Assembly: GCA_964458415.1 (NCBI GenBank)
Contig: CAYWIT010000027.1
Location: forward strand, 1-24,092
Direction: 5' to 3'
Length of the DNA: 24,092 nt
Source of the DNA: CAYWIT01 sp964458415
GTDB taxonomy: Bacteria > Pseudomonadota > Alphaproteobacteria > Micavibrionales > UBA2020
In this document: piece by piece, positions 15,935 to 22,435 of the stretch
Layout: every line of letters begins with the position of its first letter
Numbering within the stretch: position 1 is the stretch's first letter
Program-made: the position numbers and the translations under genes
Notes under the pieces: generated by a model
What the model saw: only the letters and a program-made list of their open reading frames with translations
Told to the model about the DNA's origin: nothing
Databases searched by the model: none

Positions 15935-15967
15935 ATAAAAATTCAATTTTTATGATAGGATTAATCC
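15935..15967. repeat. two AT-rich palindromes between putA and the divergent gene
   Basis: ATAAAAATT (15935-15943) and AATTTTTAT (15945-15953) are perfect 9-base arms around one C. Five bases on lies the perfect 10-base palindrome GGATTAATCC (15958-15967). Both sit in the 185-base divergent promoter region. Since this PutA lacks its own repressor domain, a separate regulator such as an Lrp-type PutR could bind here; that is inference. Confidence 0.45.
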
Positions 15968-16009
15968 ATTAATTTCGCTTTTTATCAAGTTACCTGCGGA
16001 GAACGGAAG

Positions 16010-17104
16010 ATGGGTTCAACGATCAGCCAGTCCTTTGACGTGACTGAAGATATGCTGGAAGGCTGGATGGCAGACGACAGACCGGAATTTGCCTTGAATC
16101 TGGAGAAGTATTTCGGGTTTGGCCCGTCCCGGGAAGTTTTGAATACGCTTGAAAAACTGCAAATTCCCCTGCCGCAACGAAAAGAGCAGTATGTTTGCGG
16201 AACAGACGGGATTTTAATCTTCTCAAACGAGCATGCCGTCGTTGTCAGGATTGAATTGCAGGACGAGCTTTCCGTGCGAAATCAGGCAATTGTAAACAGG
16301 AAATGCAAGGGCGCTGCAAAAGACATGAAGCGGATCAGGATAGATGATAGCCCATGGGTTCTGCAGCCACTGGGAAGCATATCAGGCAGCGGGTATAAAA
16401 TTGAAATCATGCCCGGGGTAAATTTCGAGAGTGATCCTGCCAGAAACAGGCGTGTTTATCGCGGTATGCTGGCGGAAGGCAATCATTACTGGGATTCACG
16501 TGTTGATAATATCGGCAGGCTTCCGTTTCTGACACCGGAGTTTCCCGAGGGGGTTCCTGTCGTTATTGACCGTATGGCCGCCGAAAAACTGAGCAAGGGC
16601 ATCGAGCCTGTTAAAACAGCGCTTTTTGAAATGAAATGCAGATTGCAAAAATCCGGATATAGTGCCTCTGCGATTTTCATGAGGTCTGCGATATTAAGGC
16701 AGAAACTGGCGGATTATTTCTATGCAAGCGTTTTTCCGGGTCGGCAGTCATTCAATCTGGATTACGATCCACAGCAAATTTTGTATGGTGCGTTGAAGCG
16801 CATTTTCAGGGAGGCCTGGCCGGAAGGAAAGAAGTCGCCAGATCCGGATAAAGTGAAAAAATTCTGGGAGAAGGTTAAAGAAGCGAAACAGGAAAACCGG
16901 CTTGTCGCCGGATGGAATGAAGCTTTGCAACCGGATAAAAATAATCAGGGAAAGAAAAGCAAGACAACAGTGGCTGCCATGGCCGCTGCTGCTTATCAGA
17001 ACAGGAACAGTGCGCCGGATGAGGAGCCGTCCTGTTTAACAAAAAACGATCCGTCGTCAGGGGCGCAAAAATTTTTGCGTCGGTCGGGTGATCGGCCGGG
17101 TTGA
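16010..17104 (+). CDS. unknown protein, 364 aa
   Basis: I do not recognise this soluble-looking protein. It has no signal peptide or membrane helix. The N-terminal two thirds look like a mixed alpha/beta domain (GILIFSNEHAVVVRIELQD near residues 67-85, and GYKIEIMPGVNFE near 128-140). The C-terminal third is lysine-rich and charged (KVKKFWEKVKEAKQEN, about 284-299), then low complexity (TTVAAMAAAAYQNR) and probably disordered. VVVRIELQDE followed by YKIEIMPGV recalls the N-lobe spacing of kinase-like folds, but no catalytic HxD or DFG motif is visible, so I do not claim that. The ATG at 16010 follows CGGAGAACGG. The gene is divergent from putA and precedes the liu genes by 113 bases. Confidence 0.75.
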   Translation: MGSTISQSFDVTEDMLEGWMADDRPEFALNLEKYFGFGPSREVLNTLEKLQIPLPQRKEQYVCGTDGILIFSNEHAVVVRIELQDELSVRNQAIVNRKCKGAAKDMKRIRIDDSPWVLQPLGSISGSGYKIEIMPGVNFESDPARNRRVYRGMLAEGNHYWDSRVDNIGRLPFLTPEFPEGVPVVIDRMAAEKLSKGIEPVKTALFEMKCRLQKSGYSASAIFMRSAILRQKLADYFYASVFPGRQSFNLDYDPQQILYGALKRIFREAWPEGKKSPDPDKVKKFWEKVKEAKQENRLVAGWNEALQPDKNNQGKKSKTTVAAMAAAAYQNRNSAPDEEPSCLTKNDPSSGAQKFLRRSGDRPG

Positions 17105-17166
17105 AGCGGGGGATTCAGGGCTGTATGTAAATTAATTTGCCGTAAGTATGTATATTTTTTCTCCCG

Positions 17167-17186
17167 TACCAGTATCTATGATGGTA
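17167..17186. promoter_or_regulatory. possible operator palindrome before the liu hydratase
   Basis: TACCAgtATctATgaTGGTA is an imperfect 20-base palindrome with perfect 5-base outer arms, 31 bases before the hydratase start. Its position suits a regulator of leucine degradation, but no regulator gene is in the window and the arms are short. Confidence 0.3.
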
Positions 17187-17217
17187 TAGGTTGAGCATTC
17201 ATAACCGGGATAAAAAC

Positions 17218-18012
17218 ATGACAGATCAGCATATTCTCTACACAGTTGAAAACAGTATCGCCACCATCACGCTGAACAGGCCGGAGGTGCATAACGCTTT
17301 TAATGAAATCGTTATCGGTGATCTGACGGAGACCTTTCAAAAAGCGGGAGAGGACAGAAATGTCCGTGTCGTTGTGTTGCGCGGCAATGGCAAGAGTTTT
17401 TCGGCGGGGGGCGACCTGCACTGGATGCGCCGGATGGCGGATTATAATTACCAGCAGAATTTCAATGATGCGTTGCGTTTGGGGACGCTGCTCAAGACGA
17501 TTAATTTTCTGCCCAAGCCAACCATCGCTCTGGTACAAGGGAGCGCTTTTGGCGGCGGGGTCGGGTTGACCGCCTGCTGCGATATTGCGATTGCGGAGGA
17601 AGGCGCGCAGTTTTGCCTTTCCGAGGTGCGCATTGGCCTTATCCCTTCCATTATCGCGCCCTATGTGATGAATGCGATGGGCGAGAGGATGGCACGGCGT
17701 TATTTCATGACGGCGGAGAAATTCGACGCCACGATGGCGCACCGGATCGGTTTTGTGCATGAAGTTTGTCCGGCGGGGGGGCTGGATGCCGCCGCCGAAA
17801 AGGTCATAGCGGAGTTGATGAAAGGTGCGCCGGGCGCGCAATCCCGCGGCAAGCGGCTGATGCTGGATATCGTGGGGCGGCCTATTGATGACAAACTGAT
17901 CGAATTGACGGCGAGGCAAATTGCGGAAGCGCGGGCTTCTGACGAGGGCAAGGAGGGTCTGACGGCTTTCCTCACGAAAACAGAACCGGGTTGGCGCAAA
18001 AAAGAAGGGTAA
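17218..18012 (+). CDS. enoyl-CoA hydratase family, probable methylglutaconyl-CoA hydratase (LiuC)
   Basis: This crotonase-fold enzyme has the oxyanion-hole segments FSAGGDL (residues 61-67) and FGGGVGL (111-117). Glu136 in SEVRIGLIP is the catalytic acid/base used by hydratases; the second crotonase glutamate position is occupied by glycine (FGGGVGL), as in the AUH-like group. LNRPEVHNAFN near the N-terminus is typical. It has 264 aa. With a methylcrotonyl-CoA carboxylase biotin subunit and an HMG-CoA lyase downstream, the likely step is 3-methylglutaconyl-CoA to HMG-CoA in leucine breakdown; the family alone would not show this. The ATG at 17218 is preferred over a TTG at 17191; a weak GGGA lies upstream. 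The DUF62-like gene begins 7 bases after the stop. Confidence 0.9.
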   Translation: MTDQHILYTVENSIATITLNRPEVHNAFNEIVIGDLTETFQKAGEDRNVRVVVLRGNGKSFSAGGDLHWMRRMADYNYQQNFNDALRLGTLLKTINFLPKPTIALVQGSAFGGGVGLTACCDIAIAEEGAQFCLSEVRIGLIPSIIAPYVMNAMGERMARRYFMTAEKFDATMAHRIGFVHEVCPAGGLDAAAEKVIAELMKGAPGAQSRGKRLMLDIVGRPIDDKLIELTARQIAEARASDEGKEGLTAFLTKTEPGWRKKEG

Positions 18013-18019
18013 GATAAAC

Positions 18020-19150
18020 GTGAAGCTTGTAAACAGCGCAGGAGAGCTGACGCCTGTCCTGAAGATATTGACAGATTATACGCGGGATGATCTGGCGCAT
18101 GACGAAGTGCATCAGGCGCTGGTCACCGCCTGTGTGCGGCGCGGCGTGCCTTTTGCAAACCTTGATGTCGGCGCAATTCCGGGGCTGGATACGGTGACGG
18201 CGGGATTTAAAACGGCGCAGTTGATGCTCAATTCCGGCCTTGGTTACGGTCATATTTTTCATACCAATTGCGCGCCGCGCAAAAATATCGTCAGTGTGCG
18301 CAGTCAGGGCGAGAAAGTTGTTCTGGGCATGACGCAAAACGGTACGGTTTTGCTGGCGGTCAATGCGGGTTATACTCTGGCGCCATTTTATGAATCCGTG
18401 CAGGCTGGGGACATGGCTTTTTACCAGACTTCCGTGCCTGACTCCGGCTCGCAATTCCGTTCCCGTGATTATTTCCCCGATGCGATGGCGGAGCTGGCGG
18501 CGCATCTTGTGACGCAGATGGATGTGTTGGGGCAGGACAGGATCAAGGCATTGCTGCTGGAAAAGAAATTTGACCAGATTTTCAAAGGACTTTCCTATGT
18601 CGGTGAGGCGTTGAAAATCTCGGCGCTGCCGCAATTGCCGACGGGGGCGGTGGTCTATGTAGATAATTTTGGCAACATCAAGCTGAATTGCCGACATGCG
18701 GAGCTGTTGCAGCATCATCCGGTGGGGACGACGCTGGTGGTGTCGCTGGGCACGACCGTTTCCGATGCCATTGTCGGGGATGTCGGGTTCAGCCAAGGGG
18801 AAGGCATTATTGCGCTGACCGCCGGTTCATCCGGTTGGAGCGTTGGCGGCGGTGAAAAAAAGGCATTTACCGAGATATTCCTGCGCGGCGGGCGTGCGGA
18901 AAGCATGTTTAAGGGCTTTCGTACTGGAGATCAGGTGCTGGCCGTACGCAAGGATGATCTGGCGCGTGTTATTGATATTTTGCGTGAGGCGAGCCGCGAG
19001 GTTTCCGACAAGCTTGACCTTTATAATATATCCGAGGCGCGCATCATCCAGTTGCTGGCCTGGGCACGGCTGATCCGTGATTGTTTTGATACTTCCGAAC
19101 TTCAAAAGGCTCTGGTCAAGGGAGATCTGTTACAGCGGTTGATGGATTGA
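18020..19150 (+). CDS. divergent DUF62-like (SAM hydroxide adenosyltransferase fold) protein
   Basis: The layout follows the DUF62/SAM hydrolase-fluorinase family: ILTDYTRDD (16-24) where the family has TDFGxxD, YGHIFHTNCAPRKNIVSV (76-93) where it has VVDPGVGtxR, MTQNG near 104 for PDNG, and VVYVDNFGNIKLN (211-223), the conserved C-terminal-domain start. The active-site motifs are altered, so hydrolysis of SAM to adenosine and methionine cannot be assumed. At 376 aa it exceeds the usual 260-300 by about 90 residues, a C-terminal helical part (about 280-376, with DDLARVIDILREASREVSDK). Translation starts at GTG 18020, 7 bases after the hydratase stop and downstream of AAGGGTAAG. Co-transcription with a leucine-degradation gene is unexplained. 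Confidence 0.72.
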   Translation: MKLVNSAGELTPVLKILTDYTRDDLAHDEVHQALVTACVRRGVPFANLDVGAIPGLDTVTAGFKTAQLMLNSGLGYGHIFHTNCAPRKNIVSVRSQGEKVVLGMTQNGTVLLAVNAGYTLAPFYESVQAGDMAFYQTSVPDSGSQFRSRDYFPDAMAELAAHLVTQMDVLGQDRIKALLLEKKFDQIFKGLSYVGEALKISALPQLPTGAVVYVDNFGNIKLNCRHAELLQHHPVGTTLVVSLGTTVSDAIVGDVGFSQGEGIIALTAGSSGWSVGGGEKKAFTEIFLRGGRAESMFKGFRTGDQVLAVRKDDLARVIDILREASREVSDKLDLYNISEARIIQLLAWARLIRDCFDTSELQKALVKGDLLQRLMD

Positions 19151-19153
19151 GCC

Positions 19154-19183
19154 TTGACCTTGGCTCTGAGGCTGACGTATATC
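19154..19183 (+). promoter_or_regulatory. putative promoter of the 69-aa Cys-rich protein gene
   Basis: TTGACC (19154-19159), an 18-base spacer and TATATC (19178-19183) precede the start codon by about 27 bases. With the terminator at 19439 this makes the small gene an independent unit as well as a possible tail of the liuC transcript. Confidence 0.5.
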
Positions 19184-19210
19184 TCGTAAAAAACAAGAAA
19201 GGAAAAAAAT

Positions 19211-19420
19211 ATGAAACTCAATGAAATTACACCGGTTGAATTTGCTTGCCCCAGTGGCTGTGGCTGCGGCTGCCCGGCGGTTTTCGAAACAGAGAGCAAC
19301 TCCTATGTTATCATCGGCAAAAAGCTGGCGGCTTCCGCGGTGGAACAGCTCAAGGGCCGCATTGCCGATGATGAATTCGCCATTGAAGTGCAAAAAGGCA
19401 TGATTGACGGGCTGAAGTAA
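19211..19420 (+). CDS. small Cys-rich protein, 69 aa, unknown
   Basis: The short protein carries four cysteines in one cluster, FACPSGCGCGCPAVFE (residues 11-26), with the pattern CxxxCxCxC. This is suited to metal or Fe-S binding or to disulfide exchange. The rest is a beta-like stretch (SYVIIGKKL) and an amphipathic helix (ASAVEQLKGRI) followed by an acidic end. I do not recognise the family. The start ATG follows AGAAAGGA at 10-base spacing. A promoter-like sequence lies just upstream and a strong bidirectional terminator just downstream. No signal peptide is present, so cytosolic metal or redox function is more likely than secretion. Confidence in coding is good because of the ribosome site and tight flanking signals. 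Confidence 0.8.
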   Translation: MKLNEITPVEFACPSGCGCGCPAVFETESNSYVIIGKKLAASAVEQLKGRIADDEFAIEVQKGMIDGLK

Positions 19421-19432
19421 TTTTTGAGATAT

Positions 19433-19472
19433 AAAAAGGGTGGCTCCGCATTAGCGGTAGCCACCTTTTTTT
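19433..19472. terminator. bidirectional intrinsic terminator
   Basis: GGTGGCTCCGC (19439-19449) pairs with GCGGTAGCCACC (19454-19465), with loop ATTA and one unpaired T. On the plus strand seven T follow (19466-19472); on the minus strand the run before it reads CTTTTT. It separates the convergent small Cys-rich gene and the 148-aa gene and can serve both. Confidence 0.93.
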
Positions 19473-19478
19473 GCAAGT

Positions 19479-19925
19479 TCAGGGGCGCGGATCGTTACGC
19501 CATGGATTTTTGGGAAGCACGCGGTCTTCTGGCTTCCCCAGAAACTGGTCAAGTTCTTCTTTATCAAGAACGGATTTATATTCGGAAACGACAATTTTTG
19601 TCAGGATATCTGCATCTTGTTCATTGCCATCCATATGCTTTTCCTTACCGCGACCATTCATAAAATATCCCGCAACGATTTTGAAGGCCATGGCAATGCG
19701 CCCTTTTTCAACCTTCTGGGCAACGTTCCACATTTCTTCACGACGCTCTGGTGGAAAGTCCAGTCCCAGAAGATTGTCAATGCGGAGGTTAAGCTCAGCG
19801 CGGCGTATCTGCGCATCCTGCTTTTTGCTCGGGACAGGGGGGAGACCGGCGTAAAGCGCGATAATTTTTTTAGTGTATTCTTCGTCGGTCAGACGCTTGC
19901 CGTGCCGATTGAATTCATTTTTCAT
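19479..19925 (-). CDS. unknown soluble protein, 148 aa
   Basis: This highly charged, helix-rich protein (for example LTDEEYTKKIIALYAGL and PERREEMWNVAQKVEKGRI) has no signal peptide, membrane segment or cysteine cluster. I do not recognise it. The C-terminus is rich in Pro, Asn and Arg (LPKNPWRNDPRP). The ATG at 19925 has AAAGGTG 7 bases upstream; a GTG at 19934 overlaps that site and is unlikely. It is the only minus-strand gene between the liu genes and has its own near-consensus promoter. It ends 7 bases before a shared terminator, so it is an independent unit that splits the leucine cluster. Overlapping plus-strand frames have no ribosome site and are shadows. Confidence 0.8.
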   Translation of the reverse strand: MKNEFNRHGKRLTDEEYTKKIIALYAGLPPVPSKKQDAQIRRAELNLRIDNLLGLDFPPERREEMWNVAQKVEKGRIAMAFKIVAGYFMNGRGKEKHMDGNEQDADILTKIVVSEYKSVLDKEELDQFLGKPEDRVLPKNPWRNDPRP

Positions 19926-19980
19926 TAAAATCACCTTTATTTTTTAACTATATGGCTTGAGTTGAAGTTATGCGGTTTCT

Positions 19981-20009
19981 TGTATAAGAAAGGCCAGATT
20001 TTCTGTCAA
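19981..20009 (-). promoter_or_regulatory. sigma70-type promoter of the 148-aa protein gene
   Basis: On the minus strand TTGACA (20004-20009), a 17-base spacer and TATACA (19981-19986) give a near-consensus promoter about 56 bases before the start codon at 19925. Confidence 0.75.
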
Positions 20010-20105
20010 TAATTTTATTTTCGTATTAACGGCGGTTAGGTTGTTTCAAATTGCCAAATCCTGAATTTTACGTTCTATTCAATGGACAAAAAGAAAGGCC
20101 GCATC

Positions 20106-22079
20106 ATGAGAAAAGTCCTGATTGCCAACCGTGGGGAAATTGCCTGCCGGATCATGCGCACCTGCCAGCGGTTGGGCGTGGCAACGGTGGCGGTTTATTC
20201 CGAGGCGGATGCAGAGGCTCTGCATGTCGCGCTGGCGGATCAGGCTGTTTTGATCGGCCCTGCGGCGGCGCGGGAAAGCTATCTGGATATGGCGAAAATT
20301 CTGGAGGCGGCAAAAAAATCCGGTGCGGATGCTATCCACCCCGGCTATGGCTTTTTGTCTGAAAATGAGGATTTCGCCGCAGCGGTGGAAAAAGCCGGAT
20401 TGATTTTTATCGGCCCGCCGCCAGCCGCGATTGCGGCGATGGGCGGCAAGAGCGAGGCCAAGGCCCTGATGCAAAAGGCGGGCGTGCCGCTGGTGCCGGG
20501 TTATCATGGCGATGATCAGGATGAAAAGTTACTGTTGAAAGAAGCCGAGAAAATCGGCTTCCCCGTGTTGATCAAGGCTTCAGCTGGTGGCGGCGGCAAG
20601 GGCATGCGCGTGGTGGAAAGCGCGAAAGATTTTGCCGAAGCGCTGGCGGGTGCCAAACGCGAGGCCAAGGCTTCCTTTGGCGATGACAAGGTGCTGATTG
20701 AAAAATATTTGACCAGCCCGCGCCATGTCGAAATTCAGGTTTTTGCCGATAAACTGGGCAATTGCGTGTATTTGTTCGAGCGCGACTGTTCGATCCAGCG
20801 ACGTCACCAGAAGGTGCTGGAAGAAGCGCCAGCACCCGGATTGTCGCAGAAAACGCGTGAAAAAATGGGGGCGGCGGCGGTGGCTGCCGCAAAAGCGATC
20901 GGCTATGTCGGCGCAGGCACGGTCGAATTCCTGCTCGATGCGGATGAAAGCTTTTATTTCATGGAAATGAACACGCGCTTGCAGGTCGAACATCCCGTGA
21001 CCGAGATGATCACGGGGCAGGATCTGGTCGAGTGGCAGATCCGCGTCGCTGAAGGGGCGCGCCTGCCGCTGTTGCAGGAGGATCTGGCGATCAACGGACA
21101 TGCCATCGAGGTGCGTCTTTACGCTGAGGACCCCGCCAATAATTTCCTTCCCGGCGCGGGGCAGATCGGGTTTTTGCGCTTTCCGATGGAATCCGATTGC
21201 GTCCGCGTCGATGCGGGGGTGCGCGAGGCGCCCTATGGCGATGGTGACGTGATTTCCATCCACTATGACCCGATGATCGCAAAGATTATCGCCTGGGGGC
21301 CGGATCGCGCGACGGCAATTGCCAATATGGCGCAGGCGCTGGATGAAACGCTGATAGCAGGGCCGAAAACCAATCTGGTCTTCCTCCGCGCTTTGCTGGC
21401 GCAGGAAGCTTTCCGCGCCGGAAAACTGACAACGCGCTTTATCGGCCAGCACGAAAAAGAGCTTCTGACGGTTCCGGCGGTCACTACGACAGATCTGGCG
21501 CTGGCGGTGGCGGGGCTTTTGCAGACCCGGCCTGTTTCCGAATCCTGCGACCCGTGGAGCGATATATCCGGCTGGCGCATTGGCGGACCTGCTGTGGAAA
21601 TATTCCGTTTTGCCGAGGTGGGGGACGTAACCGTTTCTTTTAATAAAGGTGTCGAGCATCCGGTGATGGCCGTTAAAGGCAAGGAAATAGCGGTTGAATA
21701 CGGCTCTTCCGGATATGATCTTGGCTTTGATGCGCGGATCGACGGGCAGCTTTACAACGCTGTTTTGCTGCGCAATGGCAAGCATCTGACGCTGCTTTAT
21801 AACGGGCGCCAGCTTGAGTTGATCTTCCTTGATCCCTTGTCGTTCGAGACAGGGGAGGAGGATGTCGGAGGCAAGCTGACAGCGCCCATGCCGGGCAAGG
21901 TGGTTGCCGTGCGGGTCGAGATCGGCGCCAAAGTGACCAAAGGCCAGCCATTGGTGATTGTTGAGGCGATGAAGATGGAGCATACCATCGTCGCCCCCGC
22001 TGACGGCATCGTCGAGGCCGTTCATGCCCGCCCCGGCGATCAGGTGGACGAGAAATACGAACTGGTGGCGTTGAAGTGA
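20106..22079 (+). CDS. methylcrotonyl-CoA carboxylase biotin-containing (alpha) subunit, probable
   Basis: The N-terminal biotin carboxylase domain (about 1-450) has KVLIANRGEIACRI at the start, HPGYGFLSEN, the ATP loop GGGGKGM (161-167), the EMNTRLQVEHPVTE motif and RLYAEDP. A middle domain follows, and a C-terminal biotinyl domain ends the protein with EAMKMEH; the biotin-accepting lysine is residue 623, 34 before the end as usual. The 657 aa fit MccA/LiuD; propionyl- or geranyl-CoA carboxylase alpha subunits are similar, and the choice rests on the neighbouring liuC-like hydratase and HMG-CoA lyase genes. The ATG at 20106 has AAAGG upstream and starts exactly at the conserved domain. The carboxyltransferase subunit gene is not in the window. 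Confidence 0.93.
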   Translation: MRKVLIANRGEIACRIMRTCQRLGVATVAVYSEADAEALHVALADQAVLIGPAAARESYLDMAKILEAAKKSGADAIHPGYGFLSENEDFAAAVEKAGLIFIGPPPAAIAAMGGKSEAKALMQKAGVPLVPGYHGDDQDEKLLLKEAEKIGFPVLIKASAGGGGKGMRVVESAKDFAEALAGAKREAKASFGDDKVLIEKYLTSPRHVEIQVFADKLGNCVYLFERDCSIQRRHQKVLEEAPAPGLSQKTREKMGAAAVAAAKAIGYVGAGTVEFLLDADESFYFMEMNTRLQVEHPVTEMITGQDLVEWQIRVAEGARLPLLQEDLAINGHAIEVRLYAEDPANNFLPGAGQIGFLRFPMESDCVRVDAGVREAPYGDGDVISIHYDPMIAKIIAWGPDRATAIANMAQALDETLIAGPKTNLVFLRALLAQEAFRAGKLTTRFIGQHEKELLTVPAVTTTDLALAVAGLLQTRPVSESCDPWSDISGWRIGGPAVEIFRFAEVGDVTVSFNKGVEHPVMAVKGKEIAVEYGSSGYDLGFDARIDGQLYNAVLLRNGKHLTLLYNGRQLELIFLDPLSFETGEEDVGGKLTAPMPGKVVAVRVEIGAKVTKGQPLVIVEAMKMEHTIVAPADGIVEAVHARPGDQVDEKYELVALK

Positions 22080-22115
22080 GCTCTAAATAAGTCAAGCTGA
22101 TCAACAAATTCTGTT

Positions 22116-22134
22116 CCCCTGCGAAAGCAGGGGG
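22116..22134. repeat. GCGAAAGC-type palindrome, upstream copy
   Basis: CCCCTGC (22116-22122), loop GAAA, and GCAGGGG (22127-22133) form a perfect 7-base-pair hairpin. The type, with a C/G-rich stem around GCGAAAGC, is a well-known dispersed intergenic repeat of Proteobacteria. It lies 14 bases before the GIY-YIG gene and is mirrored by the copy at 22441. Confidence 0.7.
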
Positions 22135-22147
22135 CTATGAGTGAAAA

Positions 22148-22435
22148 ATGAACTATTGCGTTTACATCATGGCCAGCCGTAAGAATGGAACTTTATATAT
22201 CGGTGTTACAAATGATCTTGCAAGAAGGATTTATGAGCATAAGCAGGGGGTCGTTCACGGGTTTATGCGAAAGTATGGCGTCAAGACTTTGGTCTATTTT
22301 GAGCAATACGACAGCATCCTGCAGGCGAGGGAGCGGGAGGCACGTATGAAGAAATGGAAACGTGACTGGAAAATTGAATTGATTGAAAAAATGAACCCTG
22401 CATGGAGCGATTTGTATGAGAGAATCAACGCTTGA
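22148..22435 (+). CDS. small GIY-YIG nuclease-domain protein, 95 aa
   Basis: This is a one-domain GIY-YIG protein of the UPF0213 type. YCVYIMAS (3-10) and TLYIGVTNDLARRIYEHK (15-32) supply the two-tyrosine core and Arg27. REREARMKKWKRDWKIELIE (61-80) carries the expected metal-binding glutamate region, and NPAWSDLY ends the domain. GIY-YIG enzymes cut DNA with one metal ion; the role of these small stand-alone members is not established. The start ATG at 22148 has only a weak ribosome site. The gene is bracketed by inverted copies of the GCGAAAGC palindrome (22116 and 22441) and its last 20 bases overlap the chosen start of the HMG-CoA lyase. The cassette-like setting suggests an inserted element rather than a liu gene. 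Confidence 0.92.
   Translation: MNYCVYIMASRKNGTLYIGVTNDLARRIYEHKQGVVHGFMRKYGVKTLVYFEQYDSILQAREREARMKKWKRDWKIELIEKMNPAWSDLYERINA

Noticed and set aside
20580..22025. 481-codon minus-strand open frame opposite the carboxylase gene
   Set aside because: Antisense shadow of a biotin carboxylase with all motifs intact; its product is His/Arg-rich without any domain pattern.
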